In this document: in pieces, positions 1 to 10,750 of the stretch
How the letters are laid out: the number at the start of each line of letters is the position of its first letter
Position numbering within the stretch: the first letter of the stretch is position 1
Assembly: GCA_003427395.1 (NCBI GenBank)
Contig: BFEA01000990.1
Coordinates: 193,062-217,690 of the forward strand
Reading direction: 5' to 3'
From: Chara braunii
Lineage: Eukaryota; Streptophyta; Charophyceae; Charales; Characeae
Length of the DNA: 24,629 nt
Program-made: the position numbers and the translations under genes
Notes under the pieces: model-generated
Databases searched by the model: none
Told to the model about the DNA's origin: nothing
What the model saw: only the letters and a program-made list of their open reading frames with translations

Positions 1-171
1 CTTCTTCCCTGTCGAGCTCTCCCAGGCCTCATGCCCCCACCGTGATAGGTCACAGGGCAACACGACTCACCCCAGCTCCGGCCAGCGTCGTCCCGACAGC
101 AACCCTTGGTTCTCCCTTGGAATGCCCGGCCCAAAGCATCCCCAGATCTCTCTACCAGGCCTCACGCTCCT
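1..171. other. GC-rich flank, no gene
   Basis: This stretch is GC-rich and pyrimidine-rich, with no open frame worth calling. It contains two similar short pieces (CCAGGCCTCA near 23 and near 155). Its composition differs sharply from the AC microsatellite and AT-rich DNA that follow, and the change coincides with the adapter-like palindrome at 172-205. It may therefore not belong next to the rest of the window. Confidence 0.6.
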
Positions 172-205
172 TGTCTCTTATACACATCTAGATGTGTATA
201 AGAGA
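172..205. other. Nextera mate-pair junction adapter (assembly artefact)
   Basis: The 34 bases are a perfect palindrome: TGTCTCTTATACACATCT followed directly by its partner AGATGTGTATAAGAGA. This is the Tn5 mosaic end joined head to head, the known Illumina Nextera mate-pair circularisation junction, with only the outermost bases missing. A natural origin is very unlikely because the match is essentially exact while surrounding repeats are diverged. It marks a place where two DNA ends were joined in the library, so sequence left and right of it need not be neighbours in the genome. Confidence 0.95.
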
Positions 206-223
206 ACACACACACACACACAC

Positions 224-294
<71 letters not shown>

Positions 295-297
295 ATA
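206..297. repeat. (AC)n microsatellite
   Basis: About 90 bp of AC dinucleotides, with one AAC interruption near 224 and a decayed right edge. It starts exactly at the adapter palindrome. From there to about 465 there is AT-rich DNA with a T tract near 355-369 and no gene. Confidence 0.95.
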
Positions 298-465
298 ACA
301 ACTATATAAATAATAAATAATAGTAAAAATAATAGGAAAAATTGAAGGTTTTACCTTTTTTTTTTTTTTAAACGAATTCAAATTTCTTTATAAAAGGCAG
401 GAACCAGGCCCGGCGTCCCTTACAAAATTAGGTGGGGCCCTCAGCGGGCAAGGCATCACCGACGA

Positions 466-699
466 AGCACACAGAAAGCTCCACTAGATTTGACTCTACA
501 ACCAACTCCACAACCAACTCCACATCCCCAACAACTCAAAAAGTCAACGAAAATTATCATCAAAATCTAAATTATCCCTAAAAGCACATAGAAGGCTCCA
601 ATAGATTTGACTCCACCGCCAACTCCAGAACCAACTCCACAGCCCCAACAACTCAAAAAGTCAACAAAAATTATTATCAAAATCTAAGTTATCCCTAAG
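466..699. repeat. Tandem duplication, 117-bp unit, two copies
   Basis: Copy 1 (466-582) and copy 2 (583-699) both begin AGCACA, run through TAGATTTGACTC, a CCAACTCCA-rich part and CAACTCAAAAAGTCAAC, and end in TTATCCCTAA. They differ by scattered substitutions and a small indel. A smaller internal duplication of CAACTCCACAAC lies within copy 1. No coding potential was seen. Confidence 0.9.
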
Positions 700-805
700 A
701 AATAAAAATAATAAGGAGTTCGCACTGATTAACCCTCAATATCTAATTAACAAAAACACAATACCTAATTAACAAAAACAATCACCAAAAAATCAACTCT
801 ACACC

Positions 806-1549
806 TTACCATAGGGACTATAGACTTATAGATTGCAAAATTCCTTCTATGCAGAGACTTTTCAGTTCTTAATCTAAATCAGGAAATGCAACGTGGTCAA
901 ACTTAGATTAGCAAAAGCGAAGACCGTCCAGTATGACAGGCTCAATGGGGAGGAAGCATTTAGCCCAACATCTCGGACGATGCCCACTGATCACATAATG
1001 AGAAATTATACTCACAATAGTCGTGACAACCCTAATTAGGTGAACCCATTTTCACCGACCATGAAGAAAGCTTCAACCAACCCTAATTCCGCAAACCCAA
1101 CAATTATCGGGATCCACCAATAAAATCGAAGGATGAAGTGCAATGGACGAAAAGACTGGAACTAATAAGAAATTCGCACACAAAAATTTCAACTGGACAC
1201 ATCAGTATAGTGAAGACCGTCCAGGATGGTAGACTCGATGGGGGAGGAAGCATCTAGCCCAACATCTCGGACGATGCCCACTAATCACACAATGAAAAAT
1301 TCTAATCACCAAGTACGATGGACTAAAAGACTGGAACGAATAAGGTATTTGCACACAAAACTTTCAACTGTATACGTTAGTATAGGGCCTATAGGGTTCT
1401 AGATTGCAAAATTCGTAATCTAATTTCATAAAATTCTACGTGGTCAATACTTCAGATGAACGAAAACCGTCCAGGATGGCAGGCTCAATGAGGGGGAAAC
1501 ATCAAGCCCAACATCTCAGATGATCCCTGTCGGTCACACAATAAGAAAC
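806..1549. repeat. Diverged long-period repeat with three copies of an 85-90-bp core
   Basis: A core starting GAA(G/A)ACCGTCCAG(T/G)ATG and containing AGCCCAACATCTC occurs at about 919-1008, 1212-1301 and 1462-1549. Other blocks also recur: AAAAGACTGGAAC with TTTCAACTG (about 1148 and 1322), and TAGATTGCAAAATTC followed by ACGTGGTCAA (about 830-899 and 1400-1446). The order of the shared blocks suggests an old tandem array with unequal spacing (about 293 and 250 bp), not independent insertions. No open frame runs through it. Confidence 0.8.
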
Positions 1550-2640
1550 CAGCCATCAAACCAAAGGAAAGCAGCCGCAAAGCCGCCACACCAACTTGAG
1601 TCTTCAGAACCACACAACACCGGCATCATTGAAGAACAAGCAGCCGACACAGAAGAGTGACCGCAAATAAGCTTCCGCACCAATCTTCAGAACCAAACAA
1701 TACGACAAGCTGCTTCAGTGATGCTCCAGGCAACGCGGAAGCAGGATTACCCTGTGCTCGCTCCGTATCAACGACTGGAGGGCGAAACCCCCAATCAGCT
1801 CCACCAAGTATAGTGGCGACGCACCGGCACAACAAAAACCGCAGTGCCATTGCGCCACCGGTGTGACGCGTTAACACTGCTAGCGCAGCGCTAACGCGCT
1901 GGTATGACACGTTAACACTTTAATAATAACAATAATAGTTCTTATCATCAAAATAATAATAATATTTAAAATTAAAAATAGAATTAAAGACTTTTTTATA
2001 AAAATATAAAATTAAAATTTAATAAACCTGGGCTAGCAGCCGGGCTGCCCGGGTCCCGGTGGCCAGCCCGTGCAAGGACCAGGGAAGCTCCCAGCAAAAA
2101 AAAAAACAAATCAGAAAAATAAAAAAAAATTGAAAACAAACTATGTTATGCAAAAAAAAAAACTGAACAACTTTTGCCTCAGGGTGACATCGAAATTCTG
2201 CACCAAATTTAGGGAAAAAAATAAATTTTGAAAATAATTTTTATTATTATTTATTTTTGTTTGTTTTTGGCCCGGCCGGGCAATTGACCCCAGGCCACTC
2301 TGGTAGCATAGTAATAAAAAATAAAAAATAATTTTGTTAAAAAATAATAAATAATAAAAATACACATAAATATTTAAGAAAAAAAAATATATATATATAT
2401 ATAAGATAAAAAATAAAATAAAAATAATTATAAATATAAGATTAAAAATTAGAAATATAAATAAAAAAATAAAGAAAAATAAAAAATAAAAATAAAAATA
2501 AAAATTATAAAATAAAAAAATAAACAATAAAAAATAAAATAAAAAATAATTATAGAGATAAAAATAATAACACATACACACACAAAAACGCACACACAAA
2601 CACACGCACACACAAACACACGCACACATAATAATTGTAG
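1550..2640. other. No gene; palindromic patch and AT-rich low complexity
   Basis: The sequence at 1626-1866 is open in more than one frame on both strands and shows no recognisable domain, so I do not call a gene. At 1864-1878 and 1905-1919 a 15-bp motif TGACRCGTTAACACT is repeated directly, flanking GC-rich inverted pieces (GCGTTA...TAACGC). A GC-rich patch lies at about 2,030-2,090. From 1,921 to 2,580 the DNA is mostly A/T with AAATAAAAAT-type runs and an (AT)n tract near 2,388-2,403. A decayed (AC)n tract lies at 2,573-2,628. Confidence 0.7.
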
Positions 2641-2652
2641 ACAGGGTTACCT

Positions 2653-2698
2653 GCCTGTACGTACGGAGGCCCCCGGGCGGACCTCCGTACGTTCAGGC
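2653..2698. repeat. Inverted repeat, 17-bp arms, 12-nt loop
   Basis: GCCTGTACGTACGGAGG (2653-2669) faces its complement at 2682-2698 with one mismatch in 17 pairs. The loop is C/G-rich (2670-2681). Just to the right, up to about 2745, come related words such as GTACGG, GGGTCC and GGCGTTTGG. Those words recur at 3300-3390. Confidence 0.85.
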
Positions 2699-2784
2699 GT
2701 TTGGGGTCCCGTACGGGGTCCGAACCCTACGGCGTTTGGCCCCCGCCAAAAATTATTTCATGGCCTAAAAATAATTTTTTTTTT

Positions 2785-3108
2785 CTGAATTTTGTTTTAT
2801 TAGTTCTCTATGACGTGAGGTACATGCCTATAAATTTTCAAACCATTTGGCGTAGGCAAATAAGAATTAAGAATCGCCAAAGATGGCGGTGTCAAAACGT
2901 GCTCGCCCACATTTTTTTTCACTTTTTACTTTTTGTTTTCACTTTAGTTCGGGGTCTAAACAATTTTATTATTTTTGAAACTTTTTTAGTGGGTTTTGTA
3001 TTATGTGAATTACACATCTGTAAATTTTCAGGTCATTTAGCTATGCCAAAAAAAAAAGAAAAATCGCCAAAGATGGCAGTGTCGAAAACATGCTCGCTCA
3101 CTTACTAA
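2785..3108. repeat. Diverged tandem repeat, about 190-bp period
   Basis: Shared blocks are TTTTGTTTTATTAG...GTACATGCCTATAAATTTTCA at about 2790-2840 and its partner TTTTGTATTATGTG...CATCTGTAAATTTTCA at about 2993-3030. The best conserved block is ATCGCCAAAGATGGC(G/A)GTGTC(A/G)AAA, at 2873 and 3063, followed by TGCTCGC(C/T)CAC. That block holds a short hairpin, GCCA-AAGA-TGGC. The + strand reading frame at 2701-3108 is open across both copies, but it is Phe/Leu-rich and shows no domain, so I do not call it a gene. Confidence 0.75.
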
Positions 3109-3299
3109 ATTTAATGCTCTTTTTATTTTTATTTATTTTTATTATTAGTATTTATCCTGTATATATTTTATTTTTATTTCAAATTTGGTAAGGAATTAGG
3201 ACTCAATGCTTAGCCAAATCTTGTTTAATTTATTTTTCTCCATAACATATTTTTTTTTCAGAGTTTTTTGATGGCTTGTTTGTTTTTTTATTTTTTTTG

Positions 3300-3453
3300 G
3301 GTCCGCATTCGGCCTGAACGGTCCAACACATCCCCAAGGGGTCCCATACGTTCGGGCGTTCGGGTTCGGGCGTTCGGCCCGTCCCGAATGCCGGTTACCC
3401 TGACTTTAGAAATAATAATTATAACAATGATGACAGTTTCACTTGATATGAAA

Positions 3454-3484
<31 letters not shown>

Positions 3485-3660
3485 TATAATAAATAATAAT
3501 TATAAAATAATAAAATAAACAATAATAAAAAATAAATAAAAATAAAAATAAGTAATAATTAAAAATATATATATAACAAAAAAAAAAGAAATAATGAAAA
3601 ATAAAAAAGAATGATAAAATTAAGATAAAAATAAAAATACAAATTGACCCTAAAAAAAAC
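3300..3660. repeat. GC-rich motif patch, then AT-rich microsatellites
   Basis: 3,305-3,400 holds repeated TTCGGGCGTT/GTTCGGCC words resembling those at 2690-2745, so one family probably flanks the 190-bp repeat on both sides. An (AT)n tract follows at about 3462-3488, then AAATAAAAAT low-complexity DNA to about 3,655. No gene. Confidence 0.7.
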
Positions 3661-5760
3661 TCGCAAAATTCGAACCAATCATAGTAACGTCAGCTAAGTG
3701 CGAAACTGACCCCCCTTATAAGCAGACACAAAATAAAAACCACCACCCCTGAAGTAGGAACCCCGACAACAAACATATACAACACAAATAATAAGCCTAA
3801 ACACCTATATACCATGAAAACTACTCCTCGCATTCCAATTATGGGTCAATAGGACCCACCACCCAATACACAAAAGATAGACAGCCAAAGAAAAGCAAGA
3901 TCTAGTCTCACACGCAAAAAACGCCAAACGTTGTCCTCACTCGGGTGTCGTACGGCAAACAGGCAAAACGCTAATCGCAAAGGCACCACATCGAAACGAC
4001 GTACCTGATACACTACAAGACAAACGGGCATGCAAACACGACAGACAAACCACGACGCTACCATCGTCCACCATAGCCAGGCCATCTCTCAAAACGATAA
4101 AAGAGCACACACACTGCATACACGGGTGCTCAAGAAAAGACAAAGACGGAAGCGGCTCTAGCAACCCGACAACAACTACGATAGCATGAGCACATGCCTC
4201 ACCTCTAGCAGTACTCCTGCTCCCACTCCGCAGCTTGAACTCACACGCAGACACCCATGGCTGAAGCAGTGCCTTTTCGAAGTAAACAACCATACCCAAT
4301 CTCTCCCCCCTCCACACAAGACGACTCGAGGGTTACATCCACTCCCCCCGCCCACAAAAGAACCGACCCCAATCCTACCGAAATGAAGCTACGCTCGCTT
4401 CCACCATCCTACTCCATCCCCGCAAAACCAAAAACTTACAGCCACTGCACGACATGCTTCAAAATATATGTTTCACTAGCTCGCCCCATACAACAGCTAC
4501 CCACGCAGATAGGCTCCACTACTGCTACTGGCAAACATACGAAGCACTGTGCTCGTGCATAATCATCTGGAGCCAGCAGCCAAGTTCTCGTGTTGCACCC
4601 ATCCTCCTGCTCTATCCTTGCACGGGTATGCAACCTTACAGCTGATCCCATGCCTGTGTCTGGTGTAGCACGCGTACAGTGCCCTGTCCGCTGTGCTTGT
4701 GGGAAAGCTACTTGACTCCATGCTGCACAACCTCGTTACGAGCCATGGCGGCGACTGACTCCCCAGCAACACCAACCATGACCTCTCAGGTATGGATCTC
4801 TAACGACCCCCATCCGCCAAAAAAAACCTTGTTGCATTACCTACACCCTTCCCCCCTCCCACCCACCCCCCAATACTAACAGGAGTTGATACTAAGTTAA
4901 TCCCTCTGATGAGTTGCTATGGGTGCTAAGCGGCCAAAAACGCGCTTTAGGGCGTGCACCCACCCTATGGCTGGGCTTCTGCCCTTTCCTAGCGTCTAAC
5001 CCACTAACACTAATTAAACTAATTTCATGTTCCTCCCTGACCTAACTCCTCCTATAAACCCGCTAACTAAAAATGACAATGTCCCTGGATGCTTCCACCA
5101 TAGCCAACTTGGCTAGCTAATCACCCTCGAACAGACTCTTTTTGAGTTAGGCTGCGTCTTGTTTCCCATTCGATATGGGATAGCCGTGTTACGTACACAA
5201 CCCCCCCCGACACATACCCGAATCTTTGATCCAGTTGCTAAGTAGGGGTAGGTTCCCCTACTGACAAGACTATGCATGCTTACTTAGCCGCCCAATTAAA
5301 AGTAACCCAGCGCAGGGCTTTATGTTAATACCTCCCCTTCCCCCTCCCCCTTTCACTTCTCCCTTTGTTGGCCCGCCATTCGCTTTACAATCCACCATGG
5401 CGCAATTCCATACTGAAGGTTGCCGCATACACATCACCAGTTTCACTCTTTCCCACTTCTTGATTTACGACAACTGTACGTTGCTTTACTGACAATGCAC
5501 TTGCACACCCTGCTACTGCTCTCACCTTTTCTCTATACCGACCACCGCCCTCCCCCATCACTTGCACAAAACCCTATCCGACCCAATCCCCCCCCACCCC
5601 ACCCCCTTCACATCACGTCATTCAAATCGCGACACCAATCATGATTGTACTTATGAAAACTGGACCTCAAAACATAGTTATATTAAACACGGTAACCTCT
5701 TCTTCGTTGTCTTTCTATCTATCTCGACATACCTTAAGGGCACAACCATGACCGCTTAAC
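3661..5760. other. A/C-rich, G-poor + strand block; no credible gene
   Basis: The + strand is markedly short of G from about 3,660 to 4,900, and C-rich again at 5,330-5,620. Open frames exist on both strands, for example minus 3937-4317 and plus 4257-4562. They overlap one another in several frames and lack recognisable motifs, which is expected where few stop triplets can form. I see no promoter, repeat or RNA gene that I can support. Confidence 0.55.
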
Positions 5761-6230
5761 GCCAACACCACGAGTCATGGCCTGACAAATCCGATCTGCA
5801 GGTTCCCTTTTGGTAAATAGGTAATTGAAATAGGCGTCCTAATATTTCGTTTTTGATTATTCCGTCGTAAAGTTGAGTAATCATAGGAGATGTTACCTAT
5901 TGCAATGAGCACTATATAAGGTGAAGGGTAGACCACCTGTGTTTACCGCTTGAAAGCCTCCGATAGATATTTCACAAGCAATAGAGCTCTTCATGTCGTT
6001 TCATTCAATTTTCTACTACAAGGATCTCCCTGAGCTGAATAACTACTTCATTTAGGATACTGACATATAAATGTATGCAATACTCAACGTGTGTGTTTTC
6101 TATATCACTAATCGATAAGGATCCTCCACATGGATATGTGCCTGCTGTTCCTGCCCACAAATTTAGTTAAACAACTTACCTTGCGCGACATACTTGCTTA
6201 ACTAATCGCACTTCCAGATTAATAGAACGG
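5761..6230. other. No gene; possible TATA-like element at 5913
   Basis: Unique-looking sequence. TATATAAG at 5913-5920, in the context GCACTATATAAGGTG, resembles a TATA box, but there is no open frame of note within the next several hundred bases on the + strand. It may be a chance match. Confidence 0.4.
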
Positions 6231-6488
6231 GCGAGTAGGGCTTGCTTTTCATTTAACCGGACGGATTGGGTTCTCCAAACTAGATACACGTGTATATATT
6301 GACAATACTTATGTGCTACTATAGCCAGTTCTTCTTTGTACTTCTGGCAGGATGACCTCATCGAGCGAGTAGGGCTTGTCACAATTAGACGGAACGGATT
6401 GGGTTCTACGAATTGGATACATGACTATCCTTATCTAAATTGACAATCCTTATGATCTGTGTAGCCAATTCCTTTTTGCTTAAGCACT
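6231..6488. repeat. Tandem duplication, 134-bp period, two diverged copies
   Basis: GCGAGTAGGGCTTG begins copies at 6231 and 6365. Each continues through CGGA(N)TTGGGTTCT, then AGATACA/GGATACA, TTGACAAT(A/C)CTTATG and TAGCCA(G/A)TTC. The copies differ at many positions, so the duplication is old. No gene. Confidence 0.85.
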
Positions 6489-7320
6489 CATGGTTGCCTA
6501 TACGAAACTCTGGCAATTTGACAATACAGACAAACCATGGTGCCGGACTTATAGGCAGCAGATCCTTACAATACGCATGAAGAAAACCTTTTTTAATAAG
6601 GGTTACTCACCGAGACTATTATGTAAACTCCTTTTTGTAATTTACTTTAATAAGATCAACCATGTCGATCGCCCCTCCATCATCATCTGGAAAAATTTCA
6701 ATTCGTATTATCATCCCTTGCGTATTATTCATTTATAGAGTAGGGTCACTTTGTATTTTTGTCATTCTGCTTCTTAACCAAATAAAACCCTCAATCTAAA
6801 CAGATTCCATGATCAGAAGGTAGTTGTTGCATACATAATGAATGATACATCAGCATGAGAAGTACGACTACGCTCCCAATTCATTAACAGACTATATTGC
6901 CCATTAGATGCAGATTCATCAGGAATGTATGATTCTTGAGAATGTTTTGATAGTAGGAGAGATCAAATCCCTTTTCCGCATTAGCATGAGTAAAGTATGA
7001 GAAGTATACATGTGATAAACTGTACCAAGTAAGCCGTTGTGTGGAATGATGGTCGAACGTTCGAAATTTTAATCAAGAAGTAGTTAGATGATGCCCGTAG
7101 GTTTTTATGGTTGATCCCTCTAATGGGGGTTGTTGTCTCTTTCGTGGTGTGATTAAAACGAATCTAATAACCAAGAACTAATATTTCTTTGTGCAAAAAC
7201 ATATTTATGAAAATGCATGATCTTAAATATACCTTATATGTTCTTTTATTGCCTTTGTCTAAGTCTTCGCACATGTTATTTTACTGTTAAAGTTTTTTGC
7301 ATCTAAAATTTACATTGTAG
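6489..7320. other. No gene seen
   Basis: AT-moderate sequence without repeats or convincing coding signal. The longest open frame on the + strand is about 80 codons (6490-6738), with no recognisable motif. Confidence 0.6.
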
Positions 7321-9150
7321 GTGACATCTGTATGTAAGTATGATTTTTGTTTATAGCATCAGAAACAATGTGTGCATCCTCAATGGGAGTGTTAGTATCT
7401 TCTAGGGTGTCATCCTACATGTACAAATAATTGCGCATGCACGTAACCCGACTAAGTTTTTAATCCACCTAAGAGTGTGGGAAGTGTCGTGTTCTACAAA
7501 GAGGGTAATCTGGATCGCAGCCCAGTGTGATTGGGGAACAATACCCCTGTTAGAAACCAAGATTACTAGTTAAACTAAAAGCCTATTTTTGTATAAAAGG
7601 GATCGTATAAGGAGTCTACTGCTTACATATATAGTTTGTGCACTAAAACGACCACGTCAGGCTATAGTCTTGATCCCGCTTAAATTGTCAAATAGCTTAC
7701 CCGATCATCAACTCAAGGACCTTTACAGTCAAAATGGCATGAACACGGTGCACACTTAGAAAACACACACAAACTAGCACTGAAGACACACGTTACACAA
7801 CACACTGCACACAAACACTGATAAAACACGTTAGGAGATGTCCACCTACAGTAAGGATAACTAACGTACACCTTCCCTATTTCAACACTTGCATTATAGT
7901 TTGCTTATGGATTGTCTGCAATCCTGTGTGTCGTATCATCTGGATAAGTACGTAGGCTGTCGTATGGGAAAAATTGAAAGGTGGAATAGCTGAACGGAAC
8001 CCTATTACGCACATCTTTTGAAATACTTCCTCATTGATTTAATGGTCTTTAAGTAACAGTATCAGTGCAATCCATATGTGTGTGACGTAATATTCACATC
8101 GATCTTCTATTGATGATAGCAGTATATAAGCATGACTTTTGCTCGTATCATCAGAGTCAAAATACACATCATTAGTGAGAGTATATGTATCTTCGAGGTT
8201 GTCCTTCTACGAACACAAGTGTAACACTTCTTACTCTTCAATCAACCTAAGAGTATGAGATGAGTCGCCTTCAATAAGGAGGGTGATCTGGATCGAAGAC
8301 CATTGAGATTTGCGACTCATTTCCCAGCCAGAAACAGGGAGTAGTAGTAAAACTTAAAACCTACTTGGTTCTCTCTAGGTTACTTGCGAAGAAGATCGCA
8401 TAATGAGTTTACTGGTTAACTTGTATCTTTCACCAAACGACTGCAGCAGGTCTATGGACTTGATCCCGCTAAACTGCTTGAAATCATCGGACAGCCTACA
8501 CGATCATCACCTCAAGGATCTTCACATCCAAAATGGTGCGCACACGTTCCAAACTTAAAACACATACACAATCAACACACCAGTGTTAAAGACGCACGCT
8601 GCGCGACACACCACACACGTGCGCTGATGAAACACACTAGGAGTTGTCTGCTCGTACTAAGGGAACTTACTGAATGGGTTTTTCAACATAGTCAACTATT
8701 ATGCGTGGATTCCCTCTCTTATCTTTGATCTTTATTCAACACTGAGTTTCATTATAAGTAGTTTATAGTTTGTTATCAACCCTGCGTATGGTATCACCTG
8801 GTTAAATACACGTGTAGTCGGAACATAGAATAAAAGGTGGATAAGCTGAACGTAACCTCGTGTATGCATCCTACTTTTTTTTAGACCCTCCGATAAAAAA
8901 TGTTTTTCCACATGTTAATGACGCAATATGTGGATTTGATTTTTGTAGATCTCATGAGTATCATCAGGGGCACTGCCCGCAACATCAAAAAGGAGTATGT
9001 ATTTATTCAAGCAGCTCACCCTGCGTGCGCAGGCATTGCACGTGCGTGTATCACCTCAAAATTTTCAATCAACCAGGGGTAAAGGGATCAGTTGTGGGTG
9101 AAATGGATCGTAGTCCATTGCGACTGACTTTTTTTCAATGAAAGTAGTTT
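7321..9150. repeat. Long tandem repeat, 0.78-0.85-kb unit, about 2.3 diverged copies
   Basis: Anchors recur in the same order. CTGGATCG is at about 7,510, 8,289 and (as ATGGATCG) 9,102. TTGATCCCGCT is at 7669 and about 8460. CGATCATCA(A/C)CTCAAGGA(C/T)CTT is at about 7,702 and 8,502. An ACACA-rich block is at about 7,760-7,820 and 8,560-8,625. AGCTGAACG is at about 7988 and 8843, and ATCATCAG at about 8,144 and 8,957. Copy 1 spans about 7,321-8,075, copy 2 about 8,076-8,915 and a partial copy 3 about 8,916-9,150. Copy 2 has an extra stretch of about 60-70 bp near 8,670-8,770. Open frames in copy 3 are short and not shared by the other copies, so the unit looks non-coding. Confidence 0.85.
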
Positions 9151-9569
9151 TTTTCCCCCATGATTATTATAAAAGTACTTATTCTATCAGACACATCATT
9201 CATCATCAACCGAAGATCAAGCCATATAATCATAACACGACCTTTATGTATTCAATCGATTTACAATGTAGGTTCGCCTCTTTTTCCTAAGCTAGCACAT
9301 ACCATCGCGTGCATTTTTAAACCGGAGTATGTGTGGTTCCAACATGTAATAGTAAGCGCGTGTATTCCTCCACCAACACGAATGATCAAACTCCTTTACG
9401 CATAGAAGTGATATTTTCGCACATACAGGCAATATACAAAACATGTACGTATTATTGGCAAGAAAATGCGTCGGTTAACCAGTATCGAATAAATTATTGT
9501 GTGGGAGTACATAATTGCTGTAGGGACGAACTTACGATCAGAGAATAACTAGAACATGGTTGTTTTTTT
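9151..9569. other. No gene seen
   Basis: AT-moderate sequence with short overlapping open frames and no recognisable domain. No repeat or RNA gene was found. Confidence 0.5.
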
Positions 9570-9602
9570 TGTTAACAAATAGCCTACGACTATTTGTTAA
9601 CA
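9570..9602. repeat. Perfect hairpin, 13-bp stem, 7-nt loop
   Basis: TGTTAACAAATAG (9570-9582) and CTATTTGTTAACA (9590-9602) are exact complements around the loop CCTACGA. A T8 run lies directly to the left. The symmetry is too strong for chance at this length, but its role is unknown. The next 1.1 kb (to about 10,750) holds no gene I can support. Confidence 0.85.
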
Positions 9603-10750
9603 GGAAAGACAATAACAAAAATGATCATGTCCCTTTTTCTTTTTCCTTCTTCTTTTTTTGCGAATCACAATGGTTTTGGCATGAAGATGGTCTGCAGTAC
9701 ATCACATGCGACCGGTCTCTTCTCATTTTTTTTCTTCTCGTTGTTTACAAACATGACATGAAACAAGGAAACCATGCGCCGCAATTACGGAGAATCCAGA
9801 AAGTTGGATACGTAGTTTTTGTTATACGTATTTTTCAATTTTCTCACCAATACTATGGCCTTTAATAATGACTTACCACATCACCAACTGCGCCACGAAT
9901 CCCTTACATTCTCCGCTTCCCCCAGACCATGCTAATTTTTCTCCCCCTTCCTTAAATACTACCCTTCACGACCCATGGTGGAAGAAAATAGCCCAAATAC
10001 GACAGAAAGGAAAGTTGTTTAGACAGTCCTCATTAAGAACGTGTAAACAGCTCCCCCTAGCTACTGCACATACAAAAAACGTTCCCCGTTATAATACACA
10101 CACCCCGATGTTATTAAAGAAAATAAATAGATTGATTCATCTTTTATTAAGTTTTATCTACGTATATTATAAAAAAATACACACCAATGATGACAATTTT
10201 TGAAAAAGACGTTACATGAATTTGATAGGTCTTCCAAGTCCTGCGACTCAAAACCATGGACCACACACGAGGTATCGTGTGAACGACAACACTCTGCACA
10301 ACCACCCCACCAACTCCTCACTGTCCCAAGTAGGTACAAGTCATAAATAAGACGCTCTGACATAATCCTGTTATTGATGAACCAAATGACTACCAACCCT
10401 GCTTGGCCATGACCATGGCCGCATTGGATCATAAAACCACAGTTCTCGATACACGGGCACTCAAACCATGACCCAAACAGTACACAATTAACCCCTAGCT
10501 ACAAACATCTGCAACGTAGTGATCACCCCCTCACCCCTACCCCCCATACCCTGCGCTTGGCCCTAGCGCAAATACCCTGCCCCCCTTATATCCGGATTCG
10601 ACTCCCCTACCCCAAGCATACAAATCCCATATTGGCCAGCATGCCAAATGACGAGGACCATACAGCTTGGGCCACTCCACACACCCGAGACCAGACTACC
10701 ACAACTCAACAAGCTAAGCCCCACCCGGACAGATCGTACAGCCGCCAATA

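Noticed and set aside
178-381. Minus-strand open frame rich in Cys-Val
   Set aside because: It is the translation of the (AC)n microsatellite and the adapter palindrome.
2141-2629. 162-codon Phe/Tyr/Leu-rich minus-strand frame that looks like a membrane protein
   Set aside because: Produced by A/T low-complexity DNA and an AC tract; no normal protein composition.
3937-4317. 126-codon minus-strand frame
   Set aside because: Several frames on both strands are open here because the + strand is A/C-rich; no motif and no support for coding.
7760-7830. CRISPR-like short repeats (ACACA-rich blocks in each 0.8-kb unit)
   Set aside because: Irregular spacing, no constant repeat or unique spacers; simple AC-rich sequence inside a eukaryotic tandem repeat.
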